Assembly (NCBI RefSeq): GCF_025751435.1
Contig: NZ_JAOWKY010000001.1
Location: 1,224,001 to 1,288,000, forward strand
DNA from: Albidovulum marisflavi
GTDB taxonomy: Bacteria; Pseudomonadota; Alphaproteobacteria; Rhodobacterales; Rhodobacteraceae
Length of the DNA stretch: 64,000 bases
Direction: 5' to 3'
The notes under the pieces were generated by a model. That model did not search any database, was not told the origin of the DNA, and saw nothing but the letters and a program-made list of their open reading frames with translations. This document shows, piece by piece, positions 46,403 through 55,056 of this stretch; position 1 is the first letter of the stretch, and each line of letters starts with the position of its first letter. A program made the position numbers and the translations under genes.

Positions 46403-48355
46403 TCAGTGATTTGCCAGATCAGGCGGCGCCGCTTCCGCCGTTAGAGACGATAGCACGTCCGACAGCGCCACCGTTTCAGTGCGCGTCTCGCCCAGTCTGC
46501 GAAGTGAAACAGTCCGTTCCGCCACTTCCTTCATGCCGATCGCGAGGATCACGGGAACCTTGCCCACCGAATGTTCGCGAACCTTGTAGTTGATCTTCTC
46601 GTTGCGGGTGTCCGCCTCGGCCCGGATGCCTGCATCGCGCAGCTTCGCCACGACCTCGTTCACGTAGTCATCCGCGTCCGACACGATGGATGCCACGACG
46701 ACTTGCCGCGGGGCCAGCCAGATCGGCAGTTTGCCTGCGTAGTTTTCGATCAGTATCCCGAGGAAGCGTTCGAAGCTGCCCAGGATCGCGCGGTGCAGCA
46801 TGACGGGCCGGTGCTTTGCGCCATCCTCGCCAACGTATTCCGCACCCAGCCGAACGGGCAGGTTGAAGTCGGCCTGGAAGGTTCCGCACTGCCATTCACG
46901 TCCGATCGCATCCGTCAGCTTGAAGTCGAGCTTCGGGCCATAGAACGCGCCTTCGCCGGGGTCGACCTCATAGTCGTTCGTGACTTTGCGGACGGCATTT
47001 TCCAGCGCGGCCTCGGCCTTGTCCCAGATCTCGTCGCTGCCGACACGCACGTCGGGGCGGGTGGACAGCTTGACGTCGAACTTGGTGAAGCCCAGGTCGC
47101 GATAGATCGAGGACAGAAGGCCGATGAAGTTCGCACATTCCTGCTCGATCTGGTCTTCGGTGCAGAAGATATGCGCGTCATCCTGAGTGAAGCCGCGCAC
47201 GCGCATCAGGCCGTGCATGGACCCCGAGGATTCGTAGCGGTGGCAGGAGCCGAACTCGGCCAGGCGCAGTGGCAGGTCGCGGTAGGATTTCAGGCCCTGA
47301 TTGTATACCTGCACGTGGCAGGGGCAGTTCATGGGCTTCAGCGCATTGATGCGCTTTTCCTTGGCATGTTCTTCCTCGACTTCGACGATGAACATGTTTT
47401 CGCGGTAGGCCTCCCAGTGGCCCGAACGTTCCCACAGGATGCGGTCGACGACCTGGGGGGTCTTGATCTCCTTGTATCCGGCACGGGCGAGGCGGCGGCG
47501 CATGTAGTCTTCAAGCGCGCGATAGACCGTCCAGCCGTTGGGATGCCAAAAGACCATGCCAGGCGCTTCTTCCTGCAGATGGAAAAGCTCCATCTCCTTG
47601 CCAAGCTTGCGGTGGTCGCGCTTGGCGGCCTCTTCCAGCATGGTCAGGTAGGCCTTGAGGTCCTCGCGGTTCTTGAACGCCACGCCGTAGATGCGCTGAA
47701 GCTGCTTCTTGGTGTGGTCGCCGCGCCAGTAGGCGCCCGCGACCGACATCAGCTTGAAGGCGTCGGCGGGAAGCTGGCCGGTATGCTGCAGGTGCGGGCC
47801 GCGGCACAGGTCCTGCCAGTGGCCGTGCCAATACATCCGCAGCGGTTCATCGCCGGGGATCGCCTCGATCAGTTCCACCTTGAAGGGCTCGTTCTTGCGG
47901 ATGTAGTGCTCGATCGCGCGCGAACGATCCCAGACCTCGGTCTTGACCAGGTCGCGTTCGTTGATGATCGCCTTCATTTCCTTTTCGATCAGCCCAAGGT
48001 CCTCGGGCGTGAAAGGCTCATCCCGGTCGAAGTCGTAGTACCAGCCGTTCTCGATCACCGGGCCGATTGTCACCTTGACGTCGGGCCAGAGCTTCTGGAC
48101 GGCGCGGGCCATGACATGTGCAAAGTCGTGGCGGATCAGCTCAAGCGCCTGGGCGTCGTCCTTCATCGTGTGGATGGCGATCTGCGCATCGTCTTCAATG
48201 GGCCACTGCAGGTCCCAGTGCTTGCCGTTGACGCTGGCCGAAATCGCGCTTTTCGCAAGCGAGGGCGCGATCGACTGCGCAACCTCGGCCGCGGTCACGC
48301 CCTTGTCGTAGTCGCGCTGCTTGCCATCGGGAAATGTCAGGGAAATCTGGCTCAT
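46403..48355 (-). CDS. thrS: Threonyl-tRNA synthetase
   Basis: 650-residue class II synthetase that charges tRNA-Thr and edits mischarged serine. Domain order: TGS (1-64, [20 protein letters not shown]), editing domain ([39 protein letters not shown]), catalytic core with the zinc cysteine in [19 protein letters not shown], motif 2 [20 protein letters not shown] and motif 3 [19 protein letters not shown], then an anticodon-binding domain. Full length. No T-box leader is seen or expected in this group. Confidence 0.97.
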   Translation of the reverse strand: MSQISLTFPDGKQRDYDKGVTAAEVAQSIAPSLAKSAISASVNGKHWDLQWPIEDDAQIAIHTMKDDAQALELIRHDFAHVMARAVQKLWPDVKVTIGPVIENGWYYDFDRDEPFTPEDLGLIEKEMKAIINERDLVKTEVWDRSRAIEHYIRKNEPFKVELIEAIPGDEPLRMYWHGHWQDLCRGPHLQHTGQLPADAFKLMSVAGAYWRGDHTKKQLQRIYGVAFKNREDLKAYLTMLEEAAKRDHRKLGKEMELFHLQEEAPGMVFWHPNGWTVYRALEDYMRRRLARAGYKEIKTPQVVDRILWERSGHWEAYRENMFIVEVEEEHAKEKRINALKPMNCPCHVQVYNQGLKSYRDLPLRLAEFGSCHRYESSGSMHGLMRVRGFTQDDAHIFCTEDQIEQECANFIGLLSSIYRDLGFTKFDVKLSTRPDVRVGSDEIWDKAEAALENAVRKVTNDYEVDPGEGAFYGPKLDFKLTDAIGREWQCGTFQADFNLPVRLGAEYVGEDGAKHRPVMLHRAILGSFERFLGILIENYAGKLPIWLAPRQVVVASIVSDADDYVNEVVAKLRDAGIRAEADTRNEKINYKVREHSVGKVPVILAIGMKEVAERTVSLRRLGETRTETVALSDVLSSLTAEAAPPDLANH

Positions 48356-48513
48356 GGCCGGCTCCTCGTCGGTTTGGCGCCCACGGAACGCCCGGTTGCG
48401 GGTGATGTCGCGCCTTATTCCTCAATCGCGGCGGGGAAGTCAATCACCGGGGGTTTCACGCCGTGCCGCTCGACGGTATTTGTCGCATGGAGCAAGGCAA
48501 AGGGGGGCGGAGC

Positions 48514-49260
48514 ATGAGCGATCATCATCGAACGGAAACGGGCCGGCACATTGCCTATGACCGTCTTGAAGGTAAGGGGCCGGGCATCGTTTTCCTCGGG
48601 GGCTTCAAGTCGGACAAGGAAGGCACCAAGGCGCTGGCGCTTGAGGACTGGGCAAGAACCCGCGGGCGCGCATTTCTCAGGTTCGATTATTCCGGTCACG
48701 GTTTGTCCTCCGGCGATTTCATGGACGGCGCCATCGGCGACTGGTTCGACGACGCGCTTTCGGCGATCCTCGCGCTGACCGAAGGGCCGCAGATACTTGT
48801 CGGGTCTTCGATGGGCGGCTGGATTTCCCTGCTCTTGGCTCGCGACTATCCCGAAAAGGTGGCGGGGCTGGTCACCGTGGCGGCGGCACCCGACTTCACC
48901 GAAAGCCTTTGGAGCGAAATGACCGAGCCCGAGCGGCACGAGATGATGGAAAAGGGCCGGTTGGAGCGTCCTTCGGACTACTCGCCCGAGCCCTATGTGT
49001 TCACGCGGAGGCTGATCGAAGAGGGACGCGAGCGGCTGATCTTCGACCGGCCGCTGGATCTGGCGATGCCTGTCCGCATGCTCCAAGGCACGGCGGATGC
49101 CGATGTTCCCGTCGACGTCGCCATGCGCCTGCTCAATCACATGTCGGGCCCCGACATCCGGCTGACCCTGGTCAAGGGTGCCGACCATCGGTTTTCGACG
49201 CCCGACTGCCTGAGGCTTATCGAGGCTACCGTGCTGAAGGTTGGAAACCGCGCGGCTTAG
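48514..49260 (+). CDS. Alpha/beta hydrolase
   Basis: 248 residues from ATG 48514 (GGGGGGCGGAGC upstream). The nucleophile elbow is ILVGSSMGGWISLLLARDYP; oxyanion region FLGGFKSDKEGTKALALEDW; catalytic Asp in LQGTADADVPVDVA and His in VKGADHRFSTPDCL. This resembles the ABHD10/mycophenolic-glucuronide esterase-like group of thioesterases. Substrate unknown. It ends four bases into the convergent phaZ gene, so a link with the PHB cluster is possible but unproven. Confidence 0.85.
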   Translation: MSDHHRTETGRHIAYDRLEGKGPGIVFLGGFKSDKEGTKALALEDWARTRGRAFLRFDYSGHGLSSGDFMDGAIGDWFDDALSAILALTEGPQILVGSSMGGWISLLLARDYPEKVAGLVTVAAAPDFTESLWSEMTEPERHEMMEKGRLERPSDYSPEPYVFTRRLIEEGRERLIFDRPLDLAMPVRMLQGTADADVPVDVAMRLLNHMSGPDIRLTLVKGADHRFSTPDCLRLIEATVLKVGNRAA

Positions 49261-50516
49261 ACCGCGCGGATATGCGCCTTGGACGGCCCGGCATTGGCAT
49301 CGATGAAGTCGAGCACGAGCGGGCGGATGTTGTTGCGCCAGGACTTGCCGGCGAAGATGCCATAGTGGCCGGCTTCGGGTTCCAGGTGCTGGGCCTTCTT
49401 TTCGTCGGCAAGGCCGGTCAGAAGATCCAGGGCCGCAAGGCACTGGCCCGGCGCCGAAATGTCGTCCTTTTCGCCCTCGACGATCTTCACCGCAACGTCG
49501 GTGATCTTGCCGAAGTCGACCTTGGTGCCGGCCACCGTGAAGTCGTTGCGCGCGATCTCGCGGTTCTTGAAGACGCGCTCGACCGTCGAAAGATAGAACT
49601 CTGCCGTCATGTCCATGACGGACAGATATTCGTCATAGAACCGGTTGTGCGCATCCCGTTCGGTTGCCTCGCCCTTGGCCGCGCGCAGGATCTGTTCGGA
49701 AAACGCGGTGGTGTGGCGATCTAGGTTCATCGAGATGAAGGACGCGAGCTGCATGAGCCCGGGATAGACCAGCCGTCCCGCGCCGCCGTATTTGAAGCCG
49801 ACGCGCTGGATCACCATATGCTCAAGCTGACCCATCGTTACGCGCCGTCCGAAGTCCGTCACCTCGGTCGGGGCGGCGTCGGGGTCGACCGGGCCGCCGA
49901 TCAGCGTCAGCGTCCTGGGCTGCGCGGCAGGGTCTTCGCCGGCCAGATACGCCGTGGCGGCAAGCGTCAGGGGCACAGGCTGACAGACCGATACGATGTT
50001 GATGTCGGGTCCGAGGAAGCGGATGAAATCCACGAGGTAGAGCGTATAATCCTCGACGTCGAACTTGCCTTGCGAAACCGGGATGTCGCGTGCGTTCTTC
50101 CAGTCCGTCACATAGACTTCACAGTCGGGAAGGAGACTTTTGACCGTAGAACGAAGGAGCGTTGAATAATGGCCGGACATCGGCGCGACCAGCAGGACGC
50201 GACGCTTCATTGGAGCGCGGCCCTGAACGCGGAAATGGATCAGGTCGCCGAAGGCGCGCGTGACCAGAGTGTCGATCTCGACGATGTGGTCGCGGCCGTC
50301 GGGGCCCACAATCGTCCGGATGCCCCAGTCGGGCTTGATGACCATGCGCGCAAACGACCGCTCGGTGATGCGGCCCCAGGCGGACATGACCTTGAACATC
50401 GGATGCGGGGCAAGTCCCCAGACCGGATAGGAGGCCATCGCGCGTGCGCTCGCCCCAAGCCATTCGTTGGTGTTGCGAATGCTTTCCATCAGGTCGTAGG
50501 TTGCCATGCCCTTCAT
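49257..50516 (-). CDS. phaZ: Intracellular polyhydroxyalkanoate depolymerase
   Basis: 419 residues of the i-PhaZ family that mobilises PHB granules. Nucleophile is cysteine: INIVSVCQPVPLTLAATAYL (C178) instead of the serine of extracellular depolymerases; the catalytic His lies in LEPEAGHYGIFAGKSWRNN. N-terminal half includes the family-typical VLLVAPMSGHYSTLLRSTVK. Start 50516 follows AAGGAGATACG. Divergent from phaC with about 100 bases between them, which hold a PhaR-type site. Confidence 0.93.
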   Translation of the reverse strand: MKGMATYDLMESIRNTNEWLGASARAMASYPVWGLAPHPMFKVMSAWGRITERSFARMVIKPDWGIRTIVGPDGRDHIVEIDTLVTRAFGDLIHFRVQGRAPMKRRVLLVAPMSGHYSTLLRSTVKSLLPDCEVYVTDWKNARDIPVSQGKFDVEDYTLYLVDFIRFLGPDINIVSVCQPVPLTLAATAYLAGEDPAAQPRTLTLIGGPVDPDAAPTEVTDFGRRVTMGQLEHMVIQRVGFKYGGAGRLVYPGLMQLASFISMNLDRHTTAFSEQILRAAKGEATERDAHNRFYDEYLSVMDMTAEFYLSTVERVFKNREIARNDFTVAGTKVDFGKITDVAVKIVEGEKDDISAPGQCLAALDLLTGLADEKKAQHLEPEAGHYGIFAGKSWRNNIRPLVLDFIDANAGPSKAHIRAV

Positions 50517-50584
50517 CGTATCTCCTTCTCCGGGACTGGCCCTGCGGAAATCATTGCTTTCACGGTCGCGCGGGCAGCGCTATG

Positions 50585-50595
50585 CTGCACCGCAA
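50585..50595. promoter_or_regulatory. Imperfect PhaR-type box upstream of phaC
   Basis: CTGCACCGCAA, one base off CTGC-N3-GCAG, located 26 bases before the phaC start in the phaZ/phaC gap. A GCAGC (50574-50578) and GCTGC (50584-50588) inverted pair overlaps its left edge. Confidence 0.4.
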
Positions 50596-50620
50596 GAAAG
50601 ATTAGGAGGGAAAGATCGAG

Positions 50621-52414
50621 ATGACAACAGAGGTAACCGAATCTGGCCCCAATCTCGAGAAATTCACCTCAAATCTTGCTAAGATTGAGGAATTGACGCA
50701 ACGGTTGGTCGCTGCGCTGCAGCAAAAGCGGATGCGGACGCCGGCGCTTGAAGCCCCCGGACAGGAACTTTACGGCAAGGCGATGACCGCGTTTCTGAGC
50801 GAGGCGATCTCGAATCCGACCCGGATTCTCGAACAGCAGGTCGAATTCTGGGGCAAGTCGCTTGAGCACTACATGGAGATGCAGCAGGCATTCGCCGGCC
50901 AGACGGTGGAGCCCGAAGATGACAAGGGGCCGAAGGACCGGCGGTTCTCGAACCCGCTTTGGGACACCAATCCCTATTTCAGCTTCATCAAGCGCCAGTA
51001 CCAGACCAACGTCGAGGCGATGTCGAAGGCCGTCGAGGGGCTCGAGGGGCTTGAACCAGCGGACAAACGCAGGATCGCGTATTTCACGCGGCAGATCGTG
51101 GACATGCTGGCGCCGACGAACTTTCTGGCCACCAACCCCGACGCCCTTGAGCGCGCGGTCGCAACCGAGGGCGAAAGCCTCGTCAAGGGGCTTGAAAACC
51201 TTGTGCGCGACGTCGAGGCTAACCGGGGCGATCTGCTGGTCACGCTGGCCGACAAGGAGGCCTTCGCGGTCGGCAACAATATCGGCACGACCGAAGGTGG
51301 CGTCGTTTTCCGTAACCGGATGTTCGAGCTGATCCAGTACAAGGCCACGACGGACAAGGTTCACAAGACCCCGCTGCTGATCTTCCCACCCTGGATCAAC
51401 AAGTTCTATATCCTGGATCTGAAGCCCGCGAATTCCCTGATCAAGTGGATCGTCGACCAGGGCTTCACGCTGTTCGTGGTCAGCTGGAAGAACCCCGACG
51501 CCAGCTATGCCGAGGTCGGCATGGACGACTACGTGCAGGATGGCTACCTGACGGCAATCGAGCAGGTCAAGGAGATCACGGGCGAGGCAAAGATCAATGC
51601 CGTGGGCTACTGTATCGCGGGGACCACTCTGACAGCCACGCTTGGGCTGATGAACAAGCGTGGCGACAAGTCCGTGAATTCCGCCACCTTCTTCACCACG
51701 CTCACCGACTTCTCCGATCCCGGAGAGATCGGCGTGTTCCTGGACGACGATTTCGTCGACGGGATCGAGGAAACGGTGAACAAGGAGGGCTATCTGGACA
51801 AGTTCTTCATGTCGCGGACCTTCTCCTATCTGAGGGCGAACGACCTGATCTACACGCCTGCCATCAGAAGCTACATGCTGGGCGAGGCCCCCCCGGCCTT
51901 CGATCTGCTTTACTGGAATGGCGATGGCACCAACCTTCCCGGTCGCATGTGTGTCGAATATCTTCGGGAGCTGTGCCAACAAAACCAGCTGATCGCGCCC
52001 GGTTTCGATGTCGGTGGCGAACGCGTGACAGTGAAGGATGTCAAGATCCCGGTCTGCGCCATCGCCTGCGAGACCGATCACATCGCGCCGTGGAAGTCCT
52101 CGTACAACGGAATCCAGCAATTCGGATCGCGGGAGAAGACCTTCATCCTGTCCGAAAGCGGCCACATCGCGGGCATCGTCAATCCGCCCGGCAAGGACAA
52201 GTACGGCCATTACACGAACGAGGGCCCGATGCGCACCGTTGATGAATGGAAGGAGGGCGCGGGCTATCACAAGGGAAGCTGGTGGCCACGCTGGCGCGAC
52301 TGGCTGTCGGCCCGCTCCGGGCGCATGATCGACGCCCGCCCCCTGGGCTCCCAGACCCACAAGGTGCTTGCCGCGGCGCCGGGAACCTACGTGAGCGAGG
52401 TTCCCGGCACGTGA
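50621..52414 (+). CDS. phaC: Class I poly(3-hydroxyalkanoate) synthase
   Basis: 597-residue PHB synthase polymerising 3-hydroxybutyryl-CoA. Lipase-like box with catalytic cysteine is AVGYCIAGTTLTATLGLMNK (C331); the catalytic Asp lies in CAIACETDHIAPWKSS and the His in LSESGHIAGIVNPPGKDKYG. The N-terminal domain includes NPLWDTNPYFSFIKRQYQTN. Start after TTAGGAGGG. phaP and phaR follow on the same strand; the phaA/phaB biosynthesis genes are elsewhere. Confidence 0.96.
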   Translation: MTTEVTESGPNLEKFTSNLAKIEELTQRLVAALQQKRMRTPALEAPGQELYGKAMTAFLSEAISNPTRILEQQVEFWGKSLEHYMEMQQAFAGQTVEPEDDKGPKDRRFSNPLWDTNPYFSFIKRQYQTNVEAMSKAVEGLEGLEPADKRRIAYFTRQIVDMLAPTNFLATNPDALERAVATEGESLVKGLENLVRDVEANRGDLLVTLADKEAFAVGNNIGTTEGGVVFRNRMFELIQYKATTDKVHKTPLLIFPPWINKFYILDLKPANSLIKWIVDQGFTLFVVSWKNPDASYAEVGMDDYVQDGYLTAIEQVKEITGEAKINAVGYCIAGTTLTATLGLMNKRGDKSVNSATFFTTLTDFSDPGEIGVFLDDDFVDGIEETVNKEGYLDKFFMSRTFSYLRANDLIYTPAIRSYMLGEAPPAFDLLYWNGDGTNLPGRMCVEYLRELCQQNQLIAPGFDVGGERVTVKDVKIPVCAIACETDHIAPWKSSYNGIQQFGSREKTFILSESGHIAGIVNPPGKDKYGHYTNEGPMRTVDEWKEGAGYHKGSWWPRWRDWLSARSGRMIDARPLGSQTHKVLAAAPGTYVSEVPGT

Positions 52415-52432
52415 GTGTTTTGTGAATTTTTT

Positions 52433-52474
52433 CTGCGGTGCAGCAAAAAGGACTTGAAATGCTGCGCCGCAGCA
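52433..52474. promoter_or_regulatory. Two PhaR-type boxes upstream of phaP
   Basis: CTGCGGTGCAG (52433-52443) and TGCTGCGCCGCAGCA (52460-52474) both contain a perfect CTGC-N3-GCAG; their centres are 29 bases apart, close to three helical turns, so two PhaR oligomers could bind the same face. PhaR is known to repress phaP until PHB granules titrate it away. Confidence 0.72.
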
Positions 52475-52529
52475 TGTATCTAGGCTCCAGAAGCGAATGA
52501 AACCCCCCGTCGCAAATGGAGTGACCACC

Positions 52530-52991
52530 ATGACGAAGCCGCAAGATTACTCGAAAGTCCTTCAGGACATGGTTTCGGCGTTCCCGGTTGACGCCGCTGC
52601 AATGAAAGACGCCTACAAGAACTCTGCCGTTCTGGGCGAGAAGATGACCAAGGTCGCACTGGAAGCCGCCGAGAAGTCGAACGACATCTCCTCGAAGTGG
52701 GCCAAGGAAGCGATCGCCAAGTTCGGCGAGCTGTCGAAAGCCAAGGCCGAGCCGGCCGACTACACCAAAGCGTTCAGCGACTTCGCCTCGTCGGCTGCCG
52801 AGCTGACTGCTGAAAACCTGGCCGCCTTCGCCGAAGTCGCGAAGAAAGCCCAGACCGAAACCGTCGAGCTGATGCTGGCCGCCGGCAAGGACTTCTCGGA
52901 AGAAGCGACCGCCGCCGTCAAGAAGGCGACCGCCGAAGTCCAGACCGCCGCGAAAAAAGCCGCGACCGCCGCGACCACCGCTGCGAAGTAA
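52530..52991 (+). CDS. phaP: Phasin (PHB granule surface protein)
   Basis: 153 residues, start MTKPQDYSKVLQDMVSAFPV at 52530. Mostly amphipathic helix (FGELSKAKAEPADYTKAFSD, ENLAAFAEVAKKAQTETVEL) ending in a lysine/alanine-rich tail (KKATAEVQTAAKKAATAATT), typical of Rhodobacterales phasins that coat PHB granules and control their size. Flanked by two PhaR boxes upstream and a strong terminator downstream, giving its own short, highly expressed mRNA. Confidence 0.92.
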   Translation: MTKPQDYSKVLQDMVSAFPVDAAAMKDAYKNSAVLGEKMTKVALEAAEKSNDISSKWAKEAIAKFGELSKAKAEPADYTKAFSDFASSAAELTAENLAAFAEVAKKAQTETVELMLAAGKDFSEEATAAVKKATAEVQTAAKKAATAATTAAK

Positions 52992-53033
52992 TCTGTCGAC
53001 GACCGTCCTCCTCCCATACGGTCGATCGCACTG

Positions 53034-53060
53034 GCGGGCCCCTCGGGGCCCGCTTTTCTT
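53034..53060 (+). terminator. Rho-independent terminator after phaP
   Basis: GCGGGCCCC, loop TC, GGGGCCCGC, then TTTTCTTT: a nine-base-pair stem with a U-run, about 40 bases behind the phaP stop. Confidence 0.88.
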
Positions 53061-53120
53061 TGCGCTCGCAGCACTGTGCGGCTTTTCGGTTGTTGTTTTT
53101 TCCGCGCCGCGCCTTAATCT

Positions 53121-53130
53121 CGCTGCAGCG
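53121..53130. promoter_or_regulatory. Palindrome upstream of phaR, possible autoregulatory site
   Basis: CGCTGCAGCG, a perfect ten-base palindrome 32 bases before the phaR start. It contains CTGC and GCAG overlapping rather than spaced, so it is only a weak match to the PhaR pattern; autoregulation by PhaR is known in related bacteria. Confidence 0.35.
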
Positions 53131-53161
53131 CCAATAAGAAACGACCCTTTGGGAGGATTGC

Positions 53162-53731
53162 ATGGCCGAAGACTCCAAGCCGCTGCTGATAAAGCGATAT
53201 GCAAGCCGACGGCTCTACAATACTGAAACAAGCGACTATGTGACGCTTGAGGACATCGCAGCCTTCATCCGCGATGGTCGGGAGGTTCAGATCGTCGATC
53301 TCAAGACCGGCGACGACCTGACACGGCAATACCTTCTGCAGATCATCGCAGAGCATGAAAGCCGCGGTGAAAGCGTCCTGCCGATCGACGTTCTGACGGA
53401 TCTGGTCCGAAGCTACACCACAAGCGCGCAAAGCGTCGTGCCGCAGTTCCTGGCCGCGTCATTCGAAATGCTGCGCGAAGGCCATTCCAAGATGCTGGAG
53501 AACATGAACCAGTTCCCCAACCCGATGGCGTCGATGCCGGGTTTCGACGCGTTGCAGCGCCAGCAGCAAGCCTTTCTGAAGTCGATGATGGGCGGATGGG
53601 CCGAGGCAGCGCAAGAGGACGCCGAGCGGGAAAAGCCTGCCAAGGCGAAATCCAAGCCCAGGGACGATGAAGACCTGGCGGCCATCAAGAAGCAGTTGGC
53701 AGAACTGCAGGCCAAGCTGTCCAAGATGTGA
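53162..53731 (+). CDS. phaR: Polyhydroxyalkanoate synthesis repressor PhaR
   Basis: 189 residues. The N-terminal PHB/PHA-accumulation DNA-binding domain covers about residues 9-68 (LLIKRYASRRLYNTETSDYV, LEDIAAFIRDGREVQIVDLK), followed by the PHB-binding helical region (VVPQFLAASFEMLREGHSKM, FDALQRQQQAFLKSMMGGWA) and a lysine-rich C-terminal coiled coil. It senses PHB itself and controls phaP and its own gene. GGGAGGATTGC precedes the ATG. Confidence 0.95.
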   Translation: MAEDSKPLLIKRYASRRLYNTETSDYVTLEDIAAFIRDGREVQIVDLKTGDDLTRQYLLQIIAEHESRGESVLPIDVLTDLVRSYTTSAQSVVPQFLAASFEMLREGHSKMLENMNQFPNPMASMPGFDALQRQQQAFLKSMMGGWAEAAQEDAEREKPAKAKSKPRDDEDLAAIKKQLAELQAKLSKM

Positions 53732-53733
53732 CA

Positions 53734-53757
53734 AAGGCCCCCGCAGGGGCCTTTTCA
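53734..53757. terminator. Bidirectional terminator between phaR and the oxidoreductase gene
   Basis: AAGGCCCC, loop CGCA, GGGGCCTT then TTCAT on the plus strand; the left arm also gives TTTGTC on the minus strand. It ends both the phaR transcript and the convergent amine-catabolic transcript. Confidence 0.82.
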
Positions 53758-55056
53758 TATTCCAAGGCGATCGCGCATGGAATACCAGGTCATGGCCAGC
53801 ACCAGAAGCGGCCAGCGCATCGCAGGCCCTCCCGGAAAGCGCGGCAGGTTCAGTCCGGACAAGACGTCGAAGCGCCCCGTCTGTCCGCGAACCGCCTCGG
53901 CCAGGATCTTGCCGGCAAGCGTCGCCATCGCGACGCCATGGCCCGAGTAGCCGGACGCCGAAAGCACATTGTCCGCGGGCCGCAGAAAACACGGCATCCG
54001 GTTCATCGTGATCGCGAGAGTGCCGCCCCAGGCGTAGTCGATCCGCACATCCGCAAGCCCAGGGTAAACCTTCAGCATCGGCGGGCGCACGGTCTTGACG
54101 ACATCCGGGAAGCGGTAGCCGTAGCTTTCGCCGCCGCCGAACAACAGCCGCTTGTCATCGGAAAGCCGCCAGTAATTCACGACGAACTTGGTATCGCAGG
54201 CGGCCACATCTCGTGCCAGCACTTCGTCCGCCCGCTCGCCCAGCGGTTCGGTCGCGATGACGAAGTTGTTGATGGGCATCACCCGTGCGGCCACCTTGTC
54301 ATCGAGGCCGCCCAGGTATCCGTTGCAGGCCAGCAGGACATGGCCGCACGTGACACGTCCCTGCGCGGTTTCGACCACAGGGCGCGGGCCATGGCGGATC
54401 GCCGTCACATGGCTGTCCTCGCAAATTCGGGCGCCCTTGGCTGCGGCCGCCTGTGCCAGTCCTATCGCGAAGTTCAGCGGGTGGATATGGCCCGAGCCGT
54501 GGTCGATGTCACCGCCCTTGTAGACGCCCGAGGGGATGATCGCGGCCAGTTCGGCCGCGTCCAGCGGTTGGACCTGGTCGTATCCGTAATCGCGCGACAG
54601 CTTTTCGGCATAGTCGTGGGAGTGGCGCACCTCGCCGTCGTGCCAGCACGCATGGGCGATGCCCGGCTTGTACGTGCAGGGCATGTCGTGCGCGGCAATC
54701 AGGTCGCGGACCAGTTGCTTGGATTCCTCTCCGAACGCCCAGAGCCCGCGCGCCGTATCCAGTCCGAACATCCGTTCCAGCGCGTCCTGCTCAAGCCTCT
54801 GGCCCGAGCCCACCTGGCCGCCGTTGCGCCCCGAAGCACCGAAGCCCACGCGATGCGCCTCAAGCACGATGACGGACAACCCGGCTTCGGCTAGGTGCAG
54901 GGCCGCGGAAAGCCCGGTGAAGCCAGCACCCACGACGCAGACATCCGCCTTGGCGTCACCTTCCAGCGCCGGAAAGCGGTCGATGGGCGCGGCCGTGGCA
55001 GCGTAATAGCTTCGGGGGTATTCGCCCCGGCGGTCATTGGCGAAAAGCAGGTTCAT
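53755..55056 (-). CDS. FAD-dependent amine oxidoreductase, PuuB-like (DAO family)
   Basis: 433 residues of the D-amino-acid/gamma-glutamylputrescine oxidase family. FAD motif ADVCVVGAGFTGLSAALHLA (near residues 37-56), GFGASGRNGGQVGSGQRLE, substrate region MPINNFVIATEPLGERADEV and the C-terminal SASGYSGHGVAMATLAGKIL. The flanking glutamine-synthetase-like gene overlaps it by four bases, so it probably oxidises a gamma-glutamylated amine to the aldehyde, as PuuB does. The actual amine is not known. Confidence 0.87.
   Translation of the reverse strand: MNLLFANDRRGEYPRSYYAATAAPIDRFPALEGDAKADVCVVGAGFTGLSAALHLAEAGLSVIVLEAHRVGFGASGRNGGQVGSGQRLEQDALERMFGLDTARGLWAFGEESKQLVRDLIAAHDMPCTYKPGIAHACWHDGEVRHSHDYAEKLSRDYGYDQVQPLDAAELAAIIPSGVYKGGDIDHGSGHIHPLNFAIGLAQAAAAKGARICEDSHVTAIRHGPRPVVETAQGRVTCGHVLLACNGYLGGLDDKVAARVMPINNFVIATEPLGERADEVLARDVAACDTKFVVNYWRLSDDKRLLFGGGESYGYRFPDVVKTVRPPMLKVYPGLADVRIDYAWGGTLAITMNRMPCFLRPADNVLSASGYSGHGVAMATLAGKILAEAVRGQTGRFDVLSGLNLPRFPGGPAMRWPLLVLAMTWYSMRDRLGI

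Noticed and set aside
46571-48517. Plus-strand open frame of about 650 codons
   Set aside because: Exact antisense shadow of thrS, whose identity is certain.
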